Shown here one piece after another: positions 1 to 5,633 of a stretch of 7,114 nucleotides of DNA; position 1 is the stretch's first letter; the number at the start of each line of letters is the position of its first letter. The DNA is from Gallionellaceae bacterium (GTDB taxonomy: Bacteria > Pseudomonadota > Gammaproteobacteria > Burkholderiales > Gallionellaceae), in the NCBI GenBank assembly GCA_031277195.1, contig JAITMU010000078.1, positions 1 to 7,114 of the forward strand, read 5' to 3'. A program made the position numbers and the translations under genes. The notes beneath the pieces were generated by a model. The model was not told where the DNA came from. It made no database searches and saw only the letters and a list, made by a program, of their open reading frames with translations.

Positions 1-23
1 GGGTTTCGCCTGCGGCTCAACCC
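1..23. repeat. Edge of an intergenic repeat with a symmetric hairpin
   Basis: The first 23 bases fold symmetrically: GGGTT at 1-5 pairs with AACCC at 19-23, and GCC at 8-10 pairs with GGC at 14-16, with 2-base internal bulges and a 3-base loop. On the minus strand this lies about 27 bases beyond the btuF stop codon, so it could act as a 3' end structure, but no T-run follows within the window. The sequence from about 35 back to 1 resembles, from memory, a GTAGGCTGGGTT...GAAACCC intergenic repeat seen in many proteobacteria; that resemblance is unverified. The window edge cuts the element, so its full extent is unknown. Bases 24-50 hold nothing else I recognise. Confidence 0.4.
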
Positions 24-50
24 AGCCTACGGATACTGAATGAAGCAAAA

Positions 51-917
51 CTACCTGACCCGCTCCACCTCCCCGCAAATCCGCTCCGCTCCCTGCAAAA
101 TCCTCGGCGAGGCGCGGCTGATCAAATCCGGCGGGATGAAGGCCATGCGCCCTTCCCGCGCTGCGGCGAGCGGCAGGCGGCGCCAGTGGGCAAGCATGTC
201 TTTTTGCAGTTCCGGCGTATCGGCATCGCCCAGCAAGAGTTGCGGCCTGGCTTGAACCAGCGCTTCTTCTGAAATCGCGGGTGTCAGCAACGGCGCGTCG
301 GCGAATACGTTTTCAGCGCCGCAAAGACGCAGCACATCGCTGACGATATGGTCGCCGTTCACCGTGAGCAGCGGATCGGCGGCGATCTGAAACCAGACGC
401 GAACCGTCGGACGCGAGGCGTAGCGGTCGCGCAACGCCTCACGATGACGCTCGAAGCTGCGCGCGGCGGCTTCGGCTTGCGCCGTCGCATCACCCGCCTG
501 GCCAAGCAAGCGCAGGGCGCGCGGAATGTCATCGAGACGGCGCGGTTCCAGCACCAGCGCTTTCAGTTTCATCTGCGCGAAACGGGCGCGGTCGGCGGCG
601 GGAAAACTACTCGCCCAGGCCAGCACGAGATCGGGTTTCAGCGCGACGATGCGTTCCCAGTCGAGATGAAACACGTCCCCCACCAAGGGCAATTTGCGCG
701 CGGCGTCTGGATAATCGCTGTACGCGGTCACAGCGACCATGCGCGAGCCAAGTCCGGCTGCGTAGGCAAGTTCGGTGAGATTGGGCGCGAGCGAAATGAT
801 GCGTTGCGGCGCGGCATCCAGCGAGAGCGTCGCGCCGTCGTCGCCGGTGATTGTGAGAGGCGCGGCATGAGCGGCGACGCACCCCGCCCAGACCAGCAGG
901 AATACGAGCGTTTTCAT
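51..917 (-). CDS. btuF: BtuF-like periplasmic cobalamin-binding protein of an ABC transporter
   Basis: This is a 288-residue class III (helical-backbone) substrate-binding protein. The family captures vitamin B12 or related corrinoids in the periplasm and hands them to the BtuCD permease. Residues 1-19 look like a Sec signal peptide (MKTLVFLLVWAG core) with probable cleavage after AHA; Cys13 is not in a good lipobox. The mature part follows E. coli BtuF closely: RIISLAPNLTELAYAAG (39-55), YSDYP (66-70), ERIVALKPDLVLAW (88-101) and RASPRI (268-273). Cys199 (LCGAENVF) and Cys281 match the positions of the BtuF disulfide. The frame stays open up to 1019, but that extension is arginine-rich and lies inside slmA, so the ATG at 917 is the likely start. 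It is 16 bases after the slmA stop and has no clear Shine-Dalgarno, suggesting coupled translation. No btuC, btuD or btuB gene is in view. A siderophore or other metal-chelate binding role is less likely. Confidence 0.85.
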   Translation of the reverse strand: MKTLVFLLVWAGCVAAHAAPLTITGDDGATLSLDAAPQRIISLAPNLTELAYAAGLGSRMVAVTAYSDYPDAARKLPLVGDVFHLDWERIVALKPDLVLAWASSFPAADRARFAQMKLKALVLEPRRLDDIPRALRLLGQAGDATAQAEAAARSFERHREALRDRYASRPTVRVWFQIAADPLLTVNGDHIVSDVLRLCGAENVFADAPLLTPAISEEALVQARPQLLLGDADTPELQKDMLAHWRRLPLAAAREGRMAFIPPDLISRASPRILQGAERICGEVERVR

Positions 918-933
918 GCCGCTTGTCGCAGCA

Positions 934-1524
934 TCATGCCCCGGCTTTCTTCCCCAGGAAAATCTCCGCCTGCTCCGCCCACTGCGCCATCGGGTCGCGC
1001 GCGTAGCCGCTCTTGGCAAACATCTGCCAGCGTCCGATCACATAACACAACAGCGTGTTGGCGCGCGCTTCAGCGCCCGGTTCCAACGGCAGTTCGCCTT
1101 GCGTGATGGCAATGCGCAACGCCTGCTTGAGCGTCGTTTCGATGCGATCCATGAATTGATTGATGCGCGTTTGCAGGCGCGCATCCTCATTCACCAGCGC
1201 ATCGCCGATCAGCACGCGCGTCATGCCGCGATTTTTTTGCGCGAAGCCCAGCAGCATGACCGTCATGCTTTCGGCCTGCCTCAAGCCGCTGTTTTCTCCG
1301 GCGATGATCTTGTTGGCAAGGCTGAATACGGTTTGTTCGATAAACTCGATCAAGCCTTCGTACATCTGCGCCTTGCTGGCGAAATGCCGGTACAGCGCCG
1401 CTTCGGAAACATCCAGTTTTGCCGCGAGCAACGCCGTGGTGATTTTTTCACCTTTGGGCTGCTCCAGCATGGATGCAATGGTTTGCAGAATTTGCAATCT
1501 GCGTTCGCCGGCTTTCGCGGTCAT
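934..1524 (-). CDS. slmA: Nucleoid occlusion factor SlmA (TetR fold)
   Basis: The 196-residue protein is nearly the same length as E. coli SlmA (198). In the known family, SlmA binds specific sites spread over the chromosome and, when DNA-bound, breaks up FtsZ polymers so that the septum does not close over the nucleoid. The N-terminal helix-turn-helix spans about residues 28-54 (ITTALLAAKLDVSEAALYRHF) and matches SlmA in the SEAALYRHF recognition helix. LIEFIE (58-63) and LLGF..N.G.TR.L.G.AL (91-110) are also SlmA-like; in E. coli the latter region includes residues reported to affect FtsZ contact. A good ribosome binding site, AGGGAG, sits 8 bases before the ATG. The gene starts 27 bases after the nucleotidase stop and runs into btuF. 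As a global DNA binder rather than a local repressor, it need not regulate its neighbours. An ordinary TetR repressor is the alternative. Confidence 0.88.
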   Translation of the reverse strand: MTAKAGERRLQILQTIASMLEQPKGEKITTALLAAKLDVSEAALYRHFASKAQMYEGLIEFIEQTVFSLANKIIAGENSGLRQAESMTVMLLGFAQKNRGMTRVLIGDALVNEDARLQTRINQFMDRIETTLKQALRIAITQGELPLEPGAEARANTLLCYVIGRWQMFAKSGYARDPMAQWAEQAEIFLGKKAGA

Positions 1525-1551
1525 ATTATCGACTCCCTGAAATCGAATGAT

Positions 1552-2193
1552 TCATCCCAACCGCGCCCGCAGGCGCGGCAATTCCGTGACATCCCTGATT
1601 TTCGCATCCACATGCGCTGGCGCGCTCACCGCGCGAGTCACCCAGACGGTGCGCATGCCGAGACGCTTCGCCGTCCACAGGTTCTCCGCGCTGTCATCCA
1701 CCATCACGCAACGCACCGGCGCCAGCCGGTAGCGTCGCAGCAAGCGTATGAAACCCGCCATCTGCGGCTTGGGACGATAGCGCGAATGTTCGATGGCGAA
1801 CACGTCGTCGAACAAGTCGTCCACGCACAACAACTTCAACACCTCGTTCGCGTAACGCTGCGGCGCGTTGGAAAACACCAGCTTGCGCCCCGGCAACACT
1901 TGCAACACATGACGCAGACGCGGGCGGCGCAGCACCATTGCGCCGAGATCGTCGAACTGATGCGTGTCGTGCAGAAAGTGCGTCGGGTCGGTGCCGTGGT
2001 GCTTCATCATGCCCGACAACGTAGCGCCGTAACGCCGCCAATAATCCGCCCGCAACGTGCCAGCGGCTTCTTCGTCCAGTCCCAGGTGACGTTGCAGATA
2101 CGCCGTCATGCTGCGGTTGATGTGCGGGAAGATGTGCGGCATCGCATCGTGCAGCGTGTTGTCCAGATCGAAAATCCAGGTTGCGGCTTTCAC
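1552..2193 (-). CDS. HAD-superfamily pyrimidine 5'-nucleotidase
   Basis: This is a haloacid-dehalogenase-fold phosphatase of the Sdt1/Phm8-like pyrimidine 5'-nucleotidase group, which dephosphorylates UMP/CMP-type nucleotides. All four HAD motifs are visible, numbered from the GTG at 2193: motif I FDLDNT with nucleophile Asp9 and Asp11, motif II FSNAPQ with Ser108, motif III RPKP with Lys142, and motif IV VDDSAENL with Asp166 and Asp167 for magnesium. The cap is the helical insert between motifs I and II. The frame stays open to 2232, but the extra residues are translated repeat DNA, so I place the start at GTG 2193, giving 213 residues and a protein that begins just before the first beta strand. 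GTG 2205 is a possible alternative. The upstream purine run GGGGAG comes from the edge of the palindromic repeat. The gene lies between argB and slmA, an order I recall from betaproteobacteria. The exact substrate is not shown by sequence. Confidence 0.85.
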   Translation of the reverse strand: MKAATWIFDLDNTLHDAMPHIFPHINRSMTAYLQRHLGLDEEAAGTLRADYWRRYGATLSGMMKHHGTDPTHFLHDTHQFDDLGAMVLRRPRLRHVLQVLPGRKLVFSNAPQRYANEVLKLLCVDDLFDDVFAIEHSRYRPKPQMAGFIRLLRRYRLAPVRCVMVDDSAENLWTAKRLGMRTVWVTRAVSAPAHVDAKIRDVTELPRLRARLG

Positions 2194-2206
2194 TGCTCCA
2201 CTCACT

Positions 2207-2311
2207 CCCCTCACCCTACCCTCTCCCCCCAAGTGGGGAGAGGGAGTTATTTGCTGCGGTCAGCTTTTCAATCCCCTCTCCCCGTTCACGGGGAGAGGGT
2301 AGAGTGAGGGG
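2207..2311. repeat. Paired palindromic repeat, locus A (tails pointing outwards)
   Basis: Two hairpins face each other. The left stem is 2219-2228 with 2235-2244 (CCCTCTCCCC / GGGGAGAGGG, loop CCAAGT). The right stem is 2274-2283 with 2290-2299 (same stem, loop GTTCAC). The outer 22 bases, 2207-2228 and 2290-2311, are inverted copies of each other with one mismatch. The central 2245-2272 is not repetitive. The element fills the gap between the argB stop (2316) and the nucleotidase start, so it is probably transcribed within the operon. Neither hairpin is followed by a T-run, so these are not classic intrinsic terminators. Confidence 0.85.
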
Positions 2312-2315
2312 CTCT

Positions 2316-3200
2316 TCATTCACTCTTTATCAACGTCCCCACACCCTCATCCGTCAAAATCTCCAGCAGCAGCGCGTGTTCCACACGGCCATCAATAATG
2401 TGCACCGTCTTCACCCCGCCACGCGCCGCGTCCAGCGCGGAGCCGATCTTGGGCAACATGCCGCCGGACAGCGTGCCGTCCGCAATCATCGCGTCAACCT
2501 CCTGCGGCGTAATGCCAGTCAGCAGTTCGCCATCCTTGTCCAGCACGCCCGGCGTATTGGTCAGCAGCACGAGCTTTTCCGCGCCCAGCACTTCGGCCAG
2601 CTTGCCCGCCACCACGTCGGCGTTGATGTTCAGCGTTTCGCCATCCGCCGCCACGCCGATGGGCGCGATCACCGGAATGAAATCGCCGGAATCGAGAAAG
2701 TGGATGATGGACGGATCAATGCGGTCGATCTCGCCGACGAGACCAATGTCCAGCATCTTGCCCGGCTCGTCGCGGCTTTCCAGCATCATTTTTTCGGCGT
2801 GGATGAATGCGCCGTCCTGGCCGGTCAGCCCCACCGCCTTGCCGCCGTGCTTGTTGATCAGGTTAACGATGTCCTTGTTGATTTTGCCCAGCACCATCTC
2901 AACCACGTCCATGGTCTCCTCGTCGGTGACGCGCATGCCCTGCACGAATTCGCCCTGCTTGCCGACGCGCTTGAGCAAATCGTTGATCTGCGGCCCGCCG
3001 CCATGCACCACCACCGGATTCATGCCGACCAGCTTCAGCAGCACGACATCGCTGGCGAAGCCTTCCTGCAACTTCGGATCGGTCATCGCGTTGCCGCCGT
3101 ATTTGACCACGATGGTCTTGTCGAAAAACCGCTGGATGTAGGGCATCGCCTCGGACAGCGTGCGGGCTTTTTTGTCAGCGGCAGAGGGCGTGAGTGACAT
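2316..3200 (-). CDS. argB: Acetylglutamate kinase ArgB
   Basis: ArgB phosphorylates N-acetyl-L-glutamate with ATP, the second step of arginine biosynthesis, in the cytoplasm. The 294-residue protein shows the amino acid kinase fold: VVKYGGNAM with Lys33 for phosphate binding (31-39), the glycine-rich HGGGPQI (66-72), GMRVT with Arg90 for acetylglutamate, LNINADVVAGKLA (190-202), and GGMLPK with Lys251 in the catalytic site. An N-terminal helix (about 14-26, TLSEAMPYIQRFF) precedes the kinase core. Together with the C-terminal EGVGTL motif, it is the hallmark of the hexameric, arginine-inhibited class, so feedback inhibition by arginine is expected (inference). AGGA lies 7 bases before the ATG. 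It is the first gene of the probable argB-nucleotidase-slmA-btuF unit and is divergent from the DUF2721 gene. Confidence 0.98.
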   Translation of the reverse strand: MSLTPSAADKKARTLSEAMPYIQRFFDKTIVVKYGGNAMTDPKLQEGFASDVVLLKLVGMNPVVVHGGGPQINDLLKRVGKQGEFVQGMRVTDEETMDVVEMVLGKINKDIVNLINKHGGKAVGLTGQDGAFIHAEKMMLESRDEPGKMLDIGLVGEIDRIDPSIIHFLDSGDFIPVIAPIGVAADGETLNINADVVAGKLAEVLGAEKLVLLTNTPGVLDKDGELLTGITPQEVDAMIADGTLSGGMLPKIGSALDAARGGVKTVHIIDGRVEHALLLEILTDEGVGTLIKSE

Positions 3201-3228
3201 GGGAAAATCCTGGCGCGAAGTGAAGAAG

Positions 3229-3243
3229 GAATGACGGTCATTC
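3229..3243. promoter_or_regulatory. Short perfect palindrome upstream of argB, possible operator
   Basis: GAATGAC and GTCATTC form 7-base arms around a single G. On the minus strand, TAGAAT (3245-3240), one base off the -10 consensus, overlaps the palindrome; a transcript starting there would have a leader of roughly 30 bases before argB. No convincing -35 box lies 16-18 bases further upstream. The palindrome could therefore be a repressor or activator site, or chance. It does not look like the AT-rich ArgR box of E. coli. Confidence 0.3.
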
Positions 3244-3269
3244 TACAACAGAACATGCCCCGCCCGGAC

Positions 3270-3298
3270 TTGCGAAAAAAGCGCCGGATGTCGAGAAT
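3270..3298 (+). promoter_or_regulatory. Candidate sigma-70 promoter for the DUF2721 gene
   Basis: TTGCGA (3270-3275) and GAGAAT (3293-3298) each match four of six consensus bases and are separated by exactly 17 bases. The likely start point would be about 30 bases before the ATG at 3333. The match is modest and could be chance, but the placement in the 132-base divergent gap is right. Confidence 0.3.
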
Positions 3299-3332
3299 GG
3301 CGGCTGGTCAATCCATCGTTTTGAGGTCGCTC

Positions 3333-3746
3333 ATGGCATCATCCCCGGAAATCATCACCATCGCCCACGTCATCCAGCAAGCGGTCGCGCCGGTTTTCCT
3401 GCTGACCGGCGTGGGCGCGTTGCTGACGGTGCTGACCAACCGTCTCGCGCGCGTGACCGACCGCCTGCGCACGCTGGAACAGACGACCAATCTCGATCAG
3501 CACAAGGACGAGATTTTGACGCTGAAAAGCCGGGCGCACGTGACACGCTGGGCGATCGTCCTGTGCACCATCAGCGCCTTGTTCGTCTGTCTGGTCGTCG
3601 CCGCGCTGTTCGTCAGTTCCCAGTTCGGCCTGGATCCCTCCGGCATGATCGCGCTGCTGTTCGTGGTGGCGATGCTGGCGTTGATTTCAGGGCTGTTGTG
3701 CTTTTTGCACGAGATTACGCTGGCGATGAGGGAAATGGGGAATTAG
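3333..3746 (+). CDS. DUF2721 family small inner-membrane protein
   Basis: The 137-residue protein matches DUF2721, a family of unknown function. The N-terminal block IAHVIQQAVAPVFLLTGVGALLTVLTNRLARVTDR (about residues 9-43) is the family signature. It includes the first membrane segment (about 14-32) and a basic NRLARVTDRLR stretch that probably faces the cytoplasm. A polar, probably coiled segment (about 44-64) leads to two more membrane segments, about 67-88 and 97-118. The open frame begins at 3231, but the added 34 residues are basic and unlike the family. The ATG at 3333 has GAGG 6 bases upstream and puts the signature near the N-terminus. It is the only plus-strand gene in the window. 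No function can be read from its neighbours. Confidence 0.88.
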   Translation: MASSPEIITIAHVIQQAVAPVFLLTGVGALLTVLTNRLARVTDRLRTLEQTTNLDQHKDEILTLKSRAHVTRWAIVLCTISALFVCLVVAALFVSSQFGLDPSGMIALLFVVAMLALISGLLCFLHEITLAMREMGN

Positions 3747-3774
3747 GTTGCGGTTCGTTTCGCTTACCGCAACC
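3746..3774. terminator. Hairpin between convergent genes, possible bidirectional terminator
   Basis: GGTTGCGGT (3746-3754) and ACCGCAACC (3766-3774) form a perfect 9-bp stem with an 11-base loop. It overlaps the last base of the DUF2721 stop codon and lies 10 bases from the mutarotase stop. Placement between two converging genes suits a shared terminator, but neither strand has a T-run after the stem, so it would be a weak intrinsic terminator at best. Confidence 0.4.
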
Positions 3775-3783
3775 CATGGCAGT

Positions 3784-4683
3784 TCATAACGATTCATACG
3801 TCACAAACAAACTGTGGCTCTCGCCGGGCGCGACGTTCACCACGTTCTCCCCGGCATTACCGCTCTCGACGCAAACCATGCGCAGATGACCGTCGTCGCT
3901 GCCGAAATCACCCATCTTTGCAGCCTTCTCCGCGCCCGGATTCCACACCACGGTGGAGCGGCTGTTGCTTTTGCTGATGCGGATGCGGCGTCCTGAAACC
4001 GGGTCTTCGATGACGCAAGTTGATTCGGTGTTGACGTAGAGGCGATCCACTTCGCCCGCGATGACAACATCGCCCGCCTGCGTCTTGCGCTTCCAGTCAT
4101 CCACCTTGTCGAAATATTCCGCGCCGTCCAGACCGGCAACGCGAATGCGCTCAACATCGCCGACGGCAAAATAAGTGTGCAGCGCCTCGCCGATTTCAAA
4201 CGGCGCATCGCCGGTATTTTCCGTCGCCAGTTCCAGCGACAACGCGCGTCCCACCGTGACGATATTTTTTGCGCGGCAGGCGTGCGGCCATTGCGCGGGG
4301 GGGATGGAAGATTGCGGCAAGGCAAACACGATGCGAATGCTGCCATCCGCCAACTCCGCCGTTTCCTCGACGACCCAGGGCACGGTGCGGGCAAAACCAT
4401 GTCCGGGAAAGCTGCTGTCCGTGGCATGCGCGCCGAACCAGGGCCAGCAAATCGGCACGCCGCCGCGCAAGGATTTCCCCGGCGTGAGCTTCGCCGCGGG
4501 ACTGAGCCAGATCACCGGCTGCGCGCCTGCGGGCGTGAACGTCATCACATGCGCACCTTGCAGCGCGATGTCCGCTTGCGCGTGCGCCGTCGTAACGCGC
4601 GCGAAAATCGTACCGTTGTCGTTTTGAATGAACTGGAGCTTGTCGCCGATGGCGAATTGCTGGTTGAGCGCTGTAATGGTCAT
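3784..4683 (-). CDS. D-hexose-6-phosphate mutarotase (YeaD-like aldose 1-epimerase family)
   Basis: This 299-residue protein belongs to the galactose mutarotase-like fold, YeaD branch. These enzymes interconvert the alpha and beta anomers of hexose 6-phosphates such as glucose 6-phosphate in the cytoplasm. Family motifs in order are: SLRGGVPICWPWFG (71-84), HGFAR.VPW (95-103) with candidate catalytic His95, EALHTYFAVGD (166-176) with His169, VDRLYVNT (212-219), VVWNPG.EKA..M.DFG (245-261), and CVESGN (271-276) with the probable general base Glu273. It starts 2 bases after the TerC stop. Its ribosome binding site, GGGGAGA, is made from the last codons of that gene, so translation is probably coupled. 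A run of seven C on the coding strand (4297-4303) is the one homopolymer worth noting. The phosphosugar specificity is inferred from the subfamily. Confidence 0.92.
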   Translation of the reverse strand: MTITALNQQFAIGDKLQFIQNDNGTIFARVTTAHAQADIALQGAHVMTFTPAGAQPVIWLSPAAKLTPGKSLRGGVPICWPWFGAHATDSSFPGHGFARTVPWVVEETAELADGSIRIVFALPQSSIPPAQWPHACRAKNIVTVGRALSLELATENTGDAPFEIGEALHTYFAVGDVERIRVAGLDGAEYFDKVDDWKRKTQAGDVVIAGEVDRLYVNTESTCVIEDPVSGRRIRISKSNSRSTVVWNPGAEKAAKMGDFGSDDGHLRMVCVESGNAGENVVNVAPGESHSLFVTYESL

Positions 4684-4685
4684 GG

Positions 4686-5432
4686 TTATCTCCCCTGGTT
4701 ACGGTTTTGTTCTGCCGCTTTCTCGTCCACCAAATGTACCACTTTGCGTACCTTCTTGCGCATCGACAGCCAGAATCCCAAGCCGACGACCAACAGCGCG
4801 CACACCGCCGGAATCAACCAGTGCATGTCATCCGGCAGGAACGCAAACGCGGGCGCAAGTTTTTCATCGCTGACCAGCATTTCACCCGCCACATAGCCCA
4901 GCAAACCGCCGCCGAAATAAATGATGATGGGAAAACGATCCAGCAATTTCAGAATCAACTGACTGCTCCAGGCAATCATGGGAATGCTCACCACCAGACC
5001 GAACACCAGCAACCAGACGTTGCCGTGCGCCGCGCCCGCCACGGCCATCACGTTGTCCAGGCTCATCACGAAGTCGGCGATGATGATGGTTTTCACCGCG
5101 CCCCACAGATGCGTGTCGGCTTTGATGTTGGACTCGCCGTGCGCTTCGTCTTCGGGCAGCAACAGCTTGATGCCGATCCACAACAGCAGCACCGCGCCGA
5201 CCATGCGCAAATAGGGAACGCTGAGCAATTCGAGCGCGAAGAACGTCAGCACCACGCGCAAGCCAATCGCACCGGCCACGCCGAACATGATGCCTTTTTT
5301 GCGCTGCTCCACCGGCAGATTGCGGCAGGCCAGCGCGATCACGACCGCGTTGTCGCCCGACAACAGCAAATCAATCACGATGATTTTGAAAACGCCCGTC
5401 CAGAATACGGGGTCGTTCAGCATTTCAACCAT
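4686..5432 (-). CDS. TerC/YjbE family integral membrane protein, probable metal (Mn2+) exporter
   Basis: The 248-residue protein has about seven predicted membrane segments. It carries the two TerC signature repeats: DLLLSGDNAVVIALA (21-35) and DFVMSLDNVMAVAGAA (120-135), whose paired acidic residues (Asp21, Asp27, Asp120, Asp126) are the likely metal ligands. It fits the YjbE-like branch. Members of the TerC group such as E. coli Alx and Bacillus MeeF/MeeY have been linked to manganese export; export here is inference. A cytoplasmic, charged loop (about 93-107) joins the two halves, and the C-terminus is basic (about 224-248). The ATG at 5432 has AAGGA 4 bases upstream; the in-frame ATG at 5423 is an alternative. 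I see no yybP-ykoY-type manganese riboswitch in the 201-base leader, which is mostly repeat. It is followed after 2 bases by the mutarotase. Confidence 0.93.
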   Translation of the reverse strand: MVEMLNDPVFWTGVFKIIVIDLLLSGDNAVVIALACRNLPVEQRKKGIMFGVAGAIGLRVVLTFFALELLSVPYLRMVGAVLLLWIGIKLLLPEDEAHGESNIKADTHLWGAVKTIIIADFVMSLDNVMAVAGAAHGNVWLLVFGLVVSIPMIAWSSQLILKLLDRFPIIIYFGGGLLGYVAGEMLVSDEKLAPAFAFLPDDMHWLIPAVCALLVVGLGFWLSMRKKVRKVVHLVDEKAAEQNRNQGR

Positions 5433-5454
5433 GTCATCCTTTCAATTCCGATGT

Positions 5455-5607
5455 CCCCCTCTCCCTTGATGGGAGAGGGGCGGGGGAGAGGGTGAAGGAA
5501 TCTCACCGCCCCCTCTCCCCAACCCCTCTGATGAAACTACTAGCCATTCGACTAAGCCCGCAAGCGGGCAAGTCGCTGGTTATCCCACGGGGGGAGAGGG
5601 GCTTGGG
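5455..5607. repeat. Paired palindromic repeat, locus B (tails pointing inwards), one unit interrupted
   Basis: The first unit is a perfect hairpin, CCCCTCTCCC at 5456-5465 and GGGAGAGGGG at 5471-5480 with loop TTGAT, followed by a purine tail to 5495 ending GGGTGA. The second unit is inverted: its tail begins TCACC at 5503 and its stem is 5523-5529 plus 5584-5586 against 5592-5601. The two tails are partly complementary across AGGAATC. The second stem is split by a 54-base segment listed separately. Beyond the repeat, 5605-5614 is a 10-base GC palindrome. The element takes up most of the gap between sucD (ends 5634) and the TerC gene (starts 5432), and I find no clear promoter there. Confidence 0.85.
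5530..5583. repeat. 54-base structured insertion inside a repeat hairpin
   Basis: This segment folds by itself. TAGCCA (5541-5546) pairs with TGGTTA (5577-5582, one G-T pair), CGAC (5549-5552) with GTCG (5572-5575), and GCCCG (5556-5560) with CGGGC (5565-5569), with loop CAAG. An 11-base tail precedes the hairpin. Removing 5530-5583 rejoins CCCCTCT to CCC and recreates the 10-bp stem and 5-base loop of the other units exactly. Its composition differs from the C/T and G/A tracts around it. No target duplication is seen beyond one ambiguous T. It looks like a REP-type or other tiny mobile palindrome; no transposase gene is in view. Confidence 0.7.
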
Positions 5608-5633
5608 CGCGCCCCTTCCAATGAGGAGAGAGC

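Noticed and set aside
918..1019. Longer N-terminus for the BtuF-like protein
   Set aside because: The extension lies within slmA, is arginine-rich, and would bury the clear signal peptide that starts at 917.
2219..2299. Repeat hairpins as Rho-independent terminators
   Set aside because: None of the stems is followed by a T-run on either strand, and they sit inside likely operons, including sucC-sucD.
916..3197. Long plus-strand open frames opposite slmA, the nucleotidase and argB (about 916-2307 and 2181-3197)
   Set aside because: Their translations are rich in Arg, His and Gln with no recognisable family, as expected from the antisense of GC-rich genes. The minus-strand frames match known families throughout.
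4297..4303. Run of seven G (C on the coding strand) as a phase-variable slippage site
   Set aside because: The mutarotase frame is intact across it, the run is short, and the enzyme is not of a type known to phase-vary.
4707..5495. Open plus-strand frame opposite the TerC gene
   Set aside because: The translation is a low-complexity His/Gln/Arg-rich product mirroring the hydrophobic TerC codons. It has no family resemblance and its end runs into the repeat.
5541..5582. The 42-base hairpin as a tRNA, attC site or classic REP
   Set aside because: It is too short and lacks the arms of a tRNA, and it has no RYYYAAC/GTTRRRY core of an attC site. GTAG on the minus strand lies 3' of the hairpin, not 5' as in typical RAYT-linked REPs, so I leave the family open.
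5433..5633. Manganese riboswitch (yybP-ykoY type) upstream of the TerC gene
   Set aside because: The family is often controlled this way, but the leader here is almost entirely palindromic repeat and I could not find the conserved loops.
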